From contig JAPPGH010000031.1 of NCBI GenBank assembly GCA_026914155.1, forward strand, positions 1-64,000: 64,000 bases of DNA, read 5' to 3'. The notes under the pieces are model-generated. The model had not been told where the DNA came from. It worked only from the letters and a program-made list of their open reading frames with translations, and searched no databases. Made by a program: the position numbers and the translations under genes. Source of the DNA: Candidatus Palauibacter rhopaloidicola. Its GTDB lineage: Bacteria; Gemmatimonadota; Gemmatimonadetes; Palauibacterales; Palauibacteraceae. This document shows, piece by piece, positions 1 to 7,755 of the stretch (its first letter is position 1; each line of letters starts with the position of its first letter).

Positions 1-36
1 CGTAACCCTCACGGATCAAACCAGTTAGCAATCTCA

Positions 37-1647
37 TTGCCAAAGCTGGGACAGCTCGAACAGTTGATGACAGGCGGCACGGGACTGTGCCGGCCGGCGG
101 ATGCGCGTTTCGACGCCTGGTTCCGCACAATAGCTGATCGCTGGGTGGTGCCGTGCGAGCGCGGGGCCGCCGTCTACCTGACCCAGTCCGTGCAATCATG
201 GGACGATCCGGTGTCATTGCTCGCCGGAAGGTCGGCGTTGCTCCGGGTTTTCGTGACGGCGCCACAAGGCAGTGGCGCCGCGATGCCGGATGTCCGGGCC
301 ACGTTCTATCTCGATGGTGCCGAACGGCACACCGTCCACATCCCCGCGAGCACGCAAACCATTCCCACCTATGTCACAGAAGACGACCTTGCGCTGTCGG
401 CCAACGCCGAGATTCCGGGGGAAGTCATCGCGCCGGGCCTGGAGATGGTGATCGAAGTCGATCCGGATGGCACGCTGGATCCGGCGCTCGGCGTGACGAA
501 GCGGGTTCCTGACTCGGGTCGCATGCAGGTTGACGTGCGGACGCTGCCACCGTTCCAGCTGACCCTGATCCCGTTCCTCACAGAGGGCGATCCGGATTCG
601 GCTGCTGTGGACACCGTCGCCTCGATGGCGGCGGATCCGAATGGTGGTCACGAGTGGCTCCGTGACGTCAGGACCATCCTGCCGGTCGGCGAACTCGTCG
701 TGCTGGCGCACGATCCCGTGACCACCTCCTACAGGCACGTCGTCCGAAGGCTGGGACAGGTGGAAGCGATGCGCCTCATGGAAGGGGGCACGGGGCATTG
801 GATGGGGATGTTCGCCCAACCGGAATCACGCACGACCTTTCCGAGTATTGCCAATCTGGGCGGACGCGAAACCATGGTGTCTGTGAGTGCAGGACGAGAC
901 GCACCACGCATCGTGGCGCATGAGCTGGGCCATAATCTTGGACTCGGGCATGCGCCATGCGGAACCAATGTCTCGGGCCTCGACCCCTGGTTCCCTCATC
1001 GCGGCGGACGCATCGGAGCTTGGGGCTACGACCCCGAGCGGAGGGCATTGCTGGATCCCAAGGCCTACGACCTCATGTCCTATTGCTGGGGCAACCACTG
1101 GATCAGCGATTACTTCTACAACAAGGCCTTCGACCACCGCGCCGCGGAAGTTGCCACCGAAGCGGCGACGATGGCGGATCCGGGGCGGTCGCTGCTCGTT
1201 TGGGGTGGACTGGATGAGGATGGCGCTCCTTATCTCGATCCGGCCTTCGTCGTCGACGCCGCGCCCTCTCTTCCTTCCGCCGGTGGGGAGCACATGATTG
1301 TTGGAGCCACATCCGACGGCTCACCTCTCTTCTCGTTTACTTTTGATTTGCCGATCATCGACGACGCCGAGGGCGAAGAAACGAGCTTCGTGTTCGCCCT
1401 GCCCGTGCAGGCCAACTGGACCGACTTGGCGAGCGTCACGCTGTCTGGCCCGGCTGGGTCGGCGACGCTGGACGAGAGCACGGACCGTCCGATGGCCATC
1501 CTGACCGATCCCGGCACGGGGCAGGTGCGCGCGTTCCTGTCGAATCCGCGGTCGGCGACCCGAGCTGCGGCGGGACAGACTCCCGCGCAGGGGCTGGAAG
1601 TGCTGTTCAGCCGCGGCATCCCGAGTGCAGGAGCGTGGAGGCCGTGA
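37..1647 (+). CDS. Metzincin-type zinc metalloprotease, 5' end uncertain
   Basis: Probable secreted zinc endopeptidase. With the TTG at 37 as residue 1, the zinc site HELGHNLGLGH is at residues 295-305 (His295, His299, His305 as ligands, Glu296 as base) and the metzincin Met-turn YDLMSYC is near 344-350 (Met347). About 290 residues of beta-rich sequence precede the catalytic part and a beta-rich tail follows. The layout recalls M66-like or other large metzincins, but I cannot fix the family. The frame is open to base 1 with no stop, so the true start, and probably a signal peptide, may lie upstream of the window. It ends 28 nt before a small exported protein gene and may share its transcript. 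The protease fold is well supported; the substrate is unknown. Confidence 0.8.
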   Translation: MPKLGQLEQLMTGGTGLCRPADARFDAWFRTIADRWVVPCERGAAVYLTQSVQSWDDPVSLLAGRSALLRVFVTAPQGSGAAMPDVRATFYLDGAERHTVHIPASTQTIPTYVTEDDLALSANAEIPGEVIAPGLEMVIEVDPDGTLDPALGVTKRVPDSGRMQVDVRTLPPFQLTLIPFLTEGDPDSAAVDTVASMAADPNGGHEWLRDVRTILPVGELVVLAHDPVTTSYRHVVRRLGQVEAMRLMEGGTGHWMGMFAQPESRTTFPSIANLGGRETMVSVSAGRDAPRIVAHELGHNLGLGHAPCGTNVSGLDPWFPHRGGRIGAWGYDPERRALLDPKAYDLMSYCWGNHWISDYFYNKAFDHRAAEVATEAATMADPGRSLLVWGGLDEDGAPYLDPAFVVDAAPSLPSAGGEHMIVGATSDGSPLFSFTFDLPIIDDAEGEETSFVFALPVQANWTDLASVTLSGPAGSATLDESTDRPMAILTDPGTGQVRAFLSNPRSATRAAAGQTPAQGLEVLFSRGIPSAGAWRP

Positions 1648-1675
1648 GCGGTACATCAACAAGGAGGGGAGAGGG

Positions 1676-2209
1676 ATGAACCGCGTCGCGAGGTTGTTGG
1701 CTGCGGTCGTTGTCGCGGCGGCTTGCGTGAGGATGGACCCTGCCTTCGCCGTGGCGCAGGAGCCGGGTGAACGGATTCGCGTAACGCTTCCGTCGAGCAC
1801 GGTGATCGGTTCATTCGTCGAGATGCGGCAGGACGGGCTGGTTCTACAGGACGAAGGCGGGACACGATCCATCGCGCTCGACGCGATTCATCGGATAGAG
1901 CGCCAGGTTGAGCGTCGTCCCCGCACGAAGGGGGCGCTGATCGGTGCGGGGTCCGGCGTGGCTGTTGCGGGGCTGCTTGGCCTTGTTAACCCTGAGCTCT
2001 ATGAGGACGACTGGCTGTTCAGTGGCGCGGAGACGTTTGGACTTGTGGCCGGCACCTTCGCGGCCATCGGTGCGGGTGTCGGCTGGATTGCTGGGTCGGT
2101 CATCCGGGGTGACGGGTGGGAGGATATGAACTTCGGCTCGACATCGAGCTTGACGGCCGGTTTGCACCGGGGATCGAATGTGTTCGTCGGCGGGCGCATT
2201 CGGTTCTGA
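1676..2209 (+). CDS. Small exported hypothetical protein with glycine-rich hydrophobic core
   Basis: 177 aa, function not recognised. The ATG at 1676 follows a strong Shine-Dalgarno (GGAGGGG) at 1663-1669, preferred over a start 51 nt upstream because it exposes a clean signal peptide (residues 1 to about 28, ending in an AVAQ-like cleavage site). The mature part has a short beta region (residues 30-75, with ERIRVTLPSS and IHRIERQVE), which looks like a small all-beta domain. Then come two glycine-rich hydrophobic stretches (GALIGAGSGVAVAGLLGL and the later VAGTFAAIGAGVGWIAG) that could be membrane hairpins or glycine zippers. The protein ends with a short strand finishing in Phe. It probably resides in the periplasm or envelope. 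Possible co-transcription with the upstream metalloprotease. Confidence 0.65.
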   Translation: MNRVARLLAAVVVAAACVRMDPAFAVAQEPGERIRVTLPSSTVIGSFVEMRQDGLVLQDEGGTRSIALDAIHRIERQVERRPRTKGALIGAGSGVAVAGLLGLVNPELYEDDWLFSGAETFGLVAGTFAAIGAGVGWIAGSVIRGDGWEDMNFGSTSSLTAGLHRGSNVFVGGRIRF

Positions 2210-2234
2210 AGCGCCGGAGGAAGTCGACTGACCG

Positions 2235-2987
2235 CTAGGGAGCCGGAAGCAGCTCGTCGAGGTAGCGGAGGAGCATGTGGCGCCACGTGGGCCAGTCGTG
2301 GTGCCACTCCTCGCCCCAGTCGTCCATCCGGTTCGGCACGCCTTTCCGCCCCAGGAGAGAGGCGGCGCGCCAGGATTCGCCGATGTCCTCCGCCCGTCCG
2401 CGCCCGGAGGCGAGGAGCACGAAGCGCTGGCGCAGCCGGTCGAGCGTCTCGCCCGCGAGTTGCGGCAGGTGGTGCACGGGCGAGGCGCGGTGGAAGTCGT
2501 CCGTCGCTCTCGCTTCGGCGCCGGTCTCGTGTTTCAGAAAGCGCTGGAGGTCGTAGGTGCCGCTCATGCACACGGCGTGCGAGAAGGCGTCGGGGAACCG
2601 GCACAGCACGGCGAGCGCGTTGAACGCTCCGATCGAGGAGCCCGCGACGATGACCTCGATCCCGGGATCGTTGCAATCCTCCCGGATCATGGGGACGAAC
2701 TCGCGGTAGACAAACTCCTGAAACCGGTTGAGGACCGCCATGCGGTGTTCGGGGGTTCCCTCGCGTCCGAGCATGACGCGGCCCGCCACGCTGTCGCACG
2801 AGTAGACCTTGAGCCGGCCGTCCGCCAGGTAGTCGGCGACCGTGTCGATGACGAGGAAGCGCTCGATCTCCTCGGCGTCTCCTCCGGCGGTCGGGAACAT
2901 GAGGAAGGGCACGCCGACCTCCCCCCAGCGCGCGACGTTGACCTCCTGGCCGAGACGGTGCGACCACCAGCTGGCGTTGAGTTTCAT
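2235..2987 (-). CDS. PF00756-type alpha/beta-hydrolase esterase
   Basis: 250 aa cytoplasmic esterase-fold protein with no signal peptide. The nucleophile elbow GSSIG gives Ser118 as nucleophile. A C-terminal EWHHDW..W segment carries the likely catalytic His, as in esterase D / enterochelin-esterase-like proteins. It is the last gene of a five-gene minus-strand operon, and its ATG overlaps the TGA of the preceding ATP-grasp gene by 4 nt, implying translational coupling. It is a single-domain relative of the longer esterase two genes upstream. The context, ATP-grasp ligases plus an S51-like protein, suggests it hydrolyses an ester or thioester of a compound made or handled by the ligases. The substrate is unknown. 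Confidence 0.78.
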   Translation of the reverse strand: MKLNASWWSHRLGQEVNVARWGEVGVPFLMFPTAGGDAEEIERFLVIDTVADYLADGRLKVYSCDSVAGRVMLGREGTPEHRMAVLNRFQEFVYREFVPMIREDCNDPGIEVIVAGSSIGAFNALAVLCRFPDAFSHAVCMSGTYDLQRFLKHETGAEARATDDFHRASPVHHLPQLAGETLDRLRQRFVLLASGRGRAEDIGESWRAASLLGRKGVPNRMDDWGEEWHHDWPTWRHMLLRYLDELLPAP

Positions 2988-4261
2988 GAGGCGAGCATCG
3001 GCACAGCGCCGGGGGGTTCCTCCCGGCGGGCCGCCTGTATGCGGTCGAAGAAGAGCGCGGTGAACTCCTCGATCTCGTGATCGGGGTAGAGCGAGGCCAC
3101 CTTCGCGCGCACCGCGTCGCGGGCCGCCTCGCTGCCGAAGAAGTCGTCGGCCACCTCGTCGAGTTCCGCGAGATGCGTCCCGCAGAACTCCACGAAGCGG
3201 TCGGTCTCGAACCGGGCCTCCGCGATCCCGGCGCAGGCCCGTACCTTCTCTCCTGTCGACATCCCCGGACGGCAGGCATCGAAGAACGGCTGCCAGTCGA
3301 GGTTGACGCGCATCCCGCGCCGGGTCGCCGCGCAGAAGAGGGACCAGCGCAGATTCGCCTTGATGAGCCACGGGAAGTGGTAGTGGAGCGACGTGACCTG
3401 CGAATCCGGACAGGGGTTCGCGAAGTCGATCGGCATCCACCGCCCGCCGCTGCGGAGCACCTCGCACGAGTTGAAGTCCCACCCGAAGAACGCGTTGATC
3501 GTGAGCGTCGTGTCCCGGATCGCGCCGGCGTCGGCGGGCTCGAGGTGGTCCCGCTCGACGGTGTAGCGGTCGTGCGCGGGGGCGCCGGGATCGTAGAGAA
3601 CGGCGCGCGTTTGAGGGCCCAGTCCGATGCAGCGGACGAAACGGTCGTGCTCCACTCCCTGCTGGAGGTGCATGACGAACTTGCCGCTCTCGTCGTAGGC
3701 GGTGCCGAGCGCCTCGTCGTCCTCTATCCGCGACACGCCGCGCCAGCCGCCGCCGTCGTAGGGCTTCATGAACACCGGATAACCCAGGTCGTGCGCGACG
3801 GCGGGGAGGTCGAAGAGCCGCGCGTAGCGCTTCAGCGTGACCGCCAGATCGTCCTGCGGGTCGTACGACTTGGGCGGGAGGAGCCAGGTCCGCGGAACCG
3901 GGAGGCCCAGCCTCATCATCGCGCAGTAGGTGGAATGCTTTTCCATCGACTGGACGCTCCACGGATTGTTGAACACGTAGAGCCCGTCCATGATCACCGA
4001 CTTCTTGATCCACTCCCGCGTGGGGAAATACCAGTGCGTGAGGCGGTCGATGACGACGTCGTACTTCCTCTTCTGCTGCAGGTCGAAGGGTTCGATCGTG
4101 ACGTCCTCGAGATGAAACCGGATCGTGCCGTCGGAGGAGGGGATCCGGGGGTTCAGCCGCTCGAGGATCGCGCGGTAGGCGATGGGCCAGCAGAGGTCCG
4201 CCCCGAGCGAGAGGCCGATGCGGCGGGTGATCTCGCGCGCGGACGCCGCCGCGGCCGTCAT
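2984..4261 (-). CDS. ATP-grasp ligase-like protein, long form
   Basis: 425 aa. Recognised as ATP-grasp from the sequence YPVFMKPYDGGGWRGV (Lys166 as nucleotide-binding lysine, glycine-rich loop after it) and a late metal-binding segment (PIDFANPCPDSQ) in which Asp and Asn are suited to bind Mg-ATP. The N-terminal 130 residues form a Rossmann-like preATP domain that includes EKHSTYCAMMRLGLPVPRT, typical of RimK-type carboxylate-amine ligases. The sequence differs clearly from the other three ATP-grasp proteins nearby, so it is a separate subfamily, not a recent duplicate. Its ATG overlaps the upstream esterase stop and its TGA overlaps the downstream esterase start. Expected reaction: ATP-dependent coupling of a carboxylate to an amine or thiol. 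Substrates are unknown. Confidence 0.82.
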   Translation of the reverse strand: MTAAAASAREITRRIGLSLGADLCWPIAYRAILERLNPRIPSSDGTIRFHLEDVTIEPFDLQQKRKYDVVIDRLTHWYFPTREWIKKSVIMDGLYVFNNPWSVQSMEKHSTYCAMMRLGLPVPRTWLLPPKSYDPQDDLAVTLKRYARLFDLPAVAHDLGYPVFMKPYDGGGWRGVSRIEDDEALGTAYDESGKFVMHLQQGVEHDRFVRCIGLGPQTRAVLYDPGAPAHDRYTVERDHLEPADAGAIRDTTLTINAFFGWDFNSCEVLRSGGRWMPIDFANPCPDSQVTSLHYHFPWLIKANLRWSLFCAATRRGMRVNLDWQPFFDACRPGMSTGEKVRACAGIAEARFETDRFVEFCGTHLAELDEVADDFFGSEAARDAVRAKVASLYPDHEIEEFTALFFDRIQAARREEPPGAVPMLAS

Positions 4262-5454
4262 TCGTACACCATCCAGAGCGGACCCGGGAAGAGCCACGAC
4301 AGGCCCTCGCGCAGGCGGTCCCGCCAGTTCTCCCAGTTGTGGCCGTCGCGCGACTCGACGAAGCGCACCTCCGCGCCACCGCGCCGGAGGACCGGGATCA
4401 GGGCTCGATTCTCCGAGACCAGCGGTTCGTAAACGCCCACCGAGACGAACGCCTTCTCGGCGATGACGGTCGGCGCCGCCCGGTACGCGTTCATCATGTC
4501 GACGACGCGGTCGAAGACCGGGCCGCTCTCGTGGGCGCCGATGTCCGTGAACAGGAAGGAGCCCGACTGGAGCAGTATGCGGCCGAAGCGGCCGGGGTAT
4601 TCGAGCGCGGCGTGGAAGGAGGCGACGGCGCCCAGGCTCGCGCCCATGAGGCCGCGGGAGCCGGGGTCCGGGAGGAGCGGATAGTCGCGTTCGAGGCGCG
4701 GGAGCAACTCTTCGGCGACGAACCGCGCGTGCGCCGGATCCGCCGAGTATTCCGACATCCGGTCGTCCGGGTGCAGGAGCGCGACGATCATACGGGGGAT
4801 TTCGAAGCGGTCGATCAGCCGGTCGAGCACCCGTCTCAGGCCGGCGTACTCGACGTAATCCCCGCCGTCGTGCACGATGAGCAGCGGGTAGCGCCGGTTG
4901 GCGCGGAACTCCGCCGGCCGGTACACGGTCACGTGCCGCGCGGACGCGAACGCCTCGCTCTCGACCGCGAGTTCGTCCATCTCGCCGGGCCGCACGTCCT
5001 CGCCCTCGCGGGCCCAGTCCGGGATCTCGTAGCCCCGGGCCTGCACGACGGAGTTCGCGCCGAACGGATCGCGGGCGCGCTGCGGGTTCAGCGGGTCCTC
5101 GATCCACTCCGCGCGGCCGAGGGCCACCACCTCGATCTTGTATTCCACCCGCGACTCGTCGGGCAGTTCGAGCGTGTAGCACCAGAGGTCCGTTCCGTCC
5201 AGGCGGCGGAAGGGCGCCGAAGTCTGGAGACCGTGCACCCAGTGCCGGAGCCGGACCGCGTCGGCATGGCCCCGATACACGAAGGTGTAGAGGGGAGGCT
5301 CGGCGAGCGGGAACTCGTTCGCATCGAGGAACGCGCCCACGGCATCCACCCCGCCGGAACCGGACGCGAGCCGCTCCTCGAGCGCCGCGATCGCGGACGA
5401 ACGCGGCATGGACGCGTCCTGCCCCCGGACCCGACCGTGGGGATCGAACCGCAT
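4258..5454 (-). CDS. Enterochelin-esterase-like (Fes-type) two-domain esterase
   Basis: 398 aa. Residues about 55-140 form a beta-sandwich CBM48/E-set-like N-terminal domain (LYTFVYRG, LWCYTLELP, IEDPLNPQRARDPFG). Residues about 170-395 form the PF00756 esterase domain, with nucleophile Ser273 in GASLG and a C-terminal His372 in DGHNWENWRDRL, an arrangement typical of Fes and CE1 enzymes. It probably acts in the cytoplasm, as no signal peptide is seen. The start at 5454 is 6 nt after the upstream stop; a second in-frame ATG at 5409 is possible. The CBM48-like domain is shared with glycogen-branching enzymes, of interest because GlgB and GlgA lie 15 kb away. A siderophore role is possible but no iron-uptake gene is nearby. 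Confidence 0.8.
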   Translation of the reverse strand: MRFDPHGRVRGQDASMPRSSAIAALEERLASGSGGVDAVGAFLDANEFPLAEPPLYTFVYRGHADAVRLRHWVHGLQTSAPFRRLDGTDLWCYTLELPDESRVEYKIEVVALGRAEWIEDPLNPQRARDPFGANSVVQARGYEIPDWAREGEDVRPGEMDELAVESEAFASARHVTVYRPAEFRANRRYPLLIVHDGGDYVEYAGLRRVLDRLIDRFEIPRMIVALLHPDDRMSEYSADPAHARFVAEELLPRLERDYPLLPDPGSRGLMGASLGAVASFHAALEYPGRFGRILLQSGSFLFTDIGAHESGPVFDRVVDMMNAYRAAPTVIAEKAFVSVGVYEPLVSENRALIPVLRRGGAEVRFVESRDGHNWENWRDRLREGLSWLFPGPLWMVYE

Positions 5455-5460
5455 GCCGGA

Positions 5461-6411
5461 CTACGCCGCCGTACGGAAGGGGACGCGGCGCCCCGCCGCG
5501 TCGAGGCGTTCGAGACCGTCCCCGCCGCTCCAGCCGTCGCCGGCCCGGTCGATTCGGTGGCCCGCATCGAGGAGGAGGCAGGTATCGGGGGAGAAGCGGG
5601 CCGCGAGCCGCGCTGCGCGCGTCCGATCGTCCAGGGCGAGCCGAGCCGAAGCGTGCGGCAGGGCGACGAGCCCTTCGGCGATCCCGAGCCCCGCGTCGAA
5701 GACTTCGGGATGGCCCGCGCCCCACGGCGGCCGATCGTGAAAGAGCACGACGCGCTCCGTCAGCACCATGGCGCCCGCCGACCGGCCGATCACGACCCGT
5801 CCGCCCAGGAGCTTCCGTCCCCCGAACAGGCGCAGGCGGCTCAGCAGGTTCCCGACGTGCCCGCCCTCCAGCACGATCGCCTCCGCGCCCTCGAGCCGCG
5901 CGTGCACCTCGCGCCGTTGCGATCGCACCGCGTCGCGCTCGGGGGGTGTCAGGCGGCGCTCGAACTCCGACCGGATCTCGATCACGCGGGCCAAATGCCG
6001 GGCATCGAGACGCCGGATGGCCGCGAGGGCTTCACCGCGCTCGGCCCGGAGCACCGACGCGTCCCCCCGCAATTCGGCCAGCCGCCGGTGCGCCTCGATG
6101 AGGCCGTGGAGGCGCAGATTGTAGGCGCGACGCAGCGACCGGAGCCGGTCCCGTGTCTCGCGGTGCGCACGCGCGAGTTCCGCGTCCGCCTCGGCGATCC
6201 GGTCGGAGCGCCGATAGAGTTCGAGATCGACGACGCGGTTGGCGAGGCCTGGATCGATGAGCCCCTCGTTCGCCTCGCGGTCCCGCCACCCGGCGGTGAT
6301 GGCGGCGATCCGTGCGCCCGGGGACAGCGCGCCCCCGGCCTCCAGTTCCCGCACCACGTCCCGGAGCGCGAGGCCGCCCCCGCGCGGACCCAGCAGGACA
6401 AGCGCGCTCAT
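5461..6411 (-). CDS. S51-like (class-I amidotransferase fold) hydrolase with coiled-coil insertion
   Basis: 316 aa. The nucleophile motif GRSAGAM (Ser211) and the preceding EGGHVGNLL (182-190) match the serine-peptidase S51 / cyanophycinase branch of the type-1 glutamine amidotransferase-like fold, where EGGN and GxSAGA are hallmarks. Unlike canonical S51 peptidases, residues about 68-155 form a long charged, heptad-like alpha-helical stretch inserted between the first Rossmann strands and the catalytic half. A later EGLVALPH segment fits the usual catalytic-His region. S51 enzymes cleave after acidic residues (peptidase E, cyanophycinase). Here it is coupled by a 4-nt overlap to an ATP-grasp ligase, so it could degrade or trim the ligase product. 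The exact substrate is unknown. Confidence 0.72.
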   Translation of the reverse strand: MSALVLLGPRGGGLALRDVVRELEAGGALSPGARIAAITAGWRDREANEGLIDPGLANRVVDLELYRRSDRIAEADAELARAHRETRDRLRSLRRAYNLRLHGLIEAHRRLAELRGDASVLRAERGEALAAIRRLDARHLARVIEIRSEFERRLTPPERDAVRSQRREVHARLEGAEAIVLEGGHVGNLLSRLRLFGGRKLLGGRVVIGRSAGAMVLTERVVLFHDRPPWGAGHPEVFDAGLGIAEGLVALPHASARLALDDRTRAARLAARFSPDTCLLLDAGHRIDRAGDGWSGGDGLERLDAAGRRVPFRTAA

Positions 6412-7631
6412 CTGGCGCGCACTCTCACCCAGCGCCCGGCGGCGTCGAGCATGCGGCGCAGTTCGTCGTAGTCCGGGTGCCGCAGCCGGAGCCAGGCGTT
6501 CGCCATGTACCCGGCCTCCACCGGTTGGGTGGGCGTGCCGGGCGGCGGCAGGTGCGTATCGATGATCCACTCCCCGAAGCGGGTTTCCACCTTCTCCAGG
6601 CCCTCGTACCCCGCGATCCGTCCATCGTTTTCGGGCCGAAGCGTCACGATCCCCGCGGAGTAGCGGCGCGACGCGTCTCGCAGTTTCCGGCCATGCACGA
6701 TGCAGGACGCCCATTCGCGGTACACGTCCATTTCGTTCGCCGCCCCGTACAGGTCCCAGGCCCGCACGCCGGGCGGGCGGCAGCCGATCTCGGAGAACTT
6801 GAGCCCTTTCTCGCCGAAGAACCATTCCATGTGGGTGGCGGAGGTCCCGATCTCGAGCGCGTCGATGACCCGCCGTCCGAGTTCCCGGACCTCCGCGTAG
6901 GCGGAGGCGGTGTCGATCCGGTTCGTGGCGATGAACTGGGGCGACACCTCCCGCGTCCGCATGGCCTCGAGCACGTTCGGGTAGTAGTGCGTCATGAAAT
7001 CGTGGACGACGGTGCCGCCCACCGTCAGCGTGTCATAGAAGGCCTCGTGTCCGTCCACGAACTCCTCTACGGCAACTTCGGGGCCGCGCCCCACGCCGAG
7101 GCGCGGGAGCAGTGCCGCGAGCTGTGCCTCATCGTCGACGCGAACCGTGCCCGAGGCGCCCGCCCCCGCGCGAGGCTTGACGATGAGCGGATAACCAACC
7201 CTCCGGCCGAACGCCGCGATCTCGTCCGCGTCGCCTCCGCCCATCGACTGGGCGGTCGCGATCCCCGCATCGCGAAGGGCGTCCTTCATTGCCGGCTTGT
7301 CGCGGCACAGGTGCGCGGTCTTCACGGAGGTCCCGGCCAGTCCCGCGGCTTCCCGCACGCGGGCGACCGGGAGGATGTGGGCTTCGACGGTGGCCTCGAG
7401 GCGGTCCACGGGCCACCGCCGGTGGATCTCGTGAACGGCGTGCGCGAGCGCGCCCTCGTCGCACACGGAGCCGACCTGCTCGTAGCAGGTGAGCCAGCGG
7501 TGGAGGTCGGCGCCCAGCGCTTCCGGCGGGGCCTCGCCCACCGCGGACACCTCGGCGCCGACTTCGTGCAGGCCGCGCACGAAGTCCTTCTGGTTTCCGG
7601 GAAACAGGGGTTCGACGAATACGACGTGCAT
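6408..7631 (-). CDS. ATP-grasp carboxylate-amine ligase, first gene of minus operon
   Basis: 407 aa. Residues 1-105 are a Rossmann-like N-terminal domain. The B-domain signature LIVKPRAGAGASG (Lys152) is followed by VEEFVDG (188-194), HMEWF (267-271) and EIGCRPPG (281-288), the usual hinge, metal-site and C-terminal elements of carbamoyl-phosphate-synthetase-like ATP-grasp enzymes. Expected chemistry is acyl-phosphate formation followed by attack of an amine. The start MHVVFVEP at 7631 was chosen because an in-frame extension to 7763 lacks coding character. Same length and fold as the divergent ATP-grasp gene at 7756 and the interrupted one at 18499; all three share the THMEWF/Y and RPPG motifs and are likely paralogues. 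Heads the operon running to 2235. Confidence 0.85.
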   Translation of the reverse strand: MHVVFVEPLFPGNQKDFVRGLHEVGAEVSAVGEAPPEALGADLHRWLTCYEQVGSVCDEGALAHAVHEIHRRWPVDRLEATVEAHILPVARVREAAGLAGTSVKTAHLCRDKPAMKDALRDAGIATAQSMGGGDADEIAAFGRRVGYPLIVKPRAGAGASGTVRVDDEAQLAALLPRLGVGRGPEVAVEEFVDGHEAFYDTLTVGGTVVHDFMTHYYPNVLEAMRTREVSPQFIATNRIDTASAYAEVRELGRRVIDALEIGTSATHMEWFFGEKGLKFSEIGCRPPGVRAWDLYGAANEMDVYREWASCIVHGRKLRDASRRYSAGIVTLRPENDGRIAGYEGLEKVETRFGEWIIDTHLPPPGTPTQPVEAGYMANAWLRLRHPDYDELRRMLDAAGRWVRVRAR

Positions 7632-7755
7632 TGCTTCGCCAACGACTCGGGGGAAAAACTTCACTTTGAGGGCCCGACATAGTACAGTCCCTGCGCTCGA
7701 ACGCCAGCCCGTCCGGCGGCGGCCGTTCGGCCCGCCGCTGCAACCCGGAAAACCC
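7632..7755. promoter_or_regulatory. Divergent intergenic region between two ATP-grasp genes
   Basis: This 124-bp gap separates the outward-facing starts at 7631 (minus) and 7756 (plus), so it must hold promoters for both operons. Around 7655-7690 it has the only relatively AT-rich patch (AAAAACTTCACTTTGAG, then CATAGTACAG). On the minus strand this contains TACTAT, a weak -10-like hexamer; no convincing -35 partner was found on either strand. A CCCGGAA segment just before the plus-strand ATG is at most a weak ribosome binding site. Placement is secure; the promoter elements are guesses. Confidence 0.45.

Noticed and set aside
5461-6411. Cyanophycinase as a firm name
   Set aside because: Motifs fit the fold, but the helical insertion and lack of a recognisable cyanophycin synthetase make the specific name unsafe.
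3077-6471. Long plus-strand frames opposite the ATP-grasp/esterase operon
   Set aside because: They overlap well-supported minus-strand genes with clear active-site motifs and have no family features themselves.
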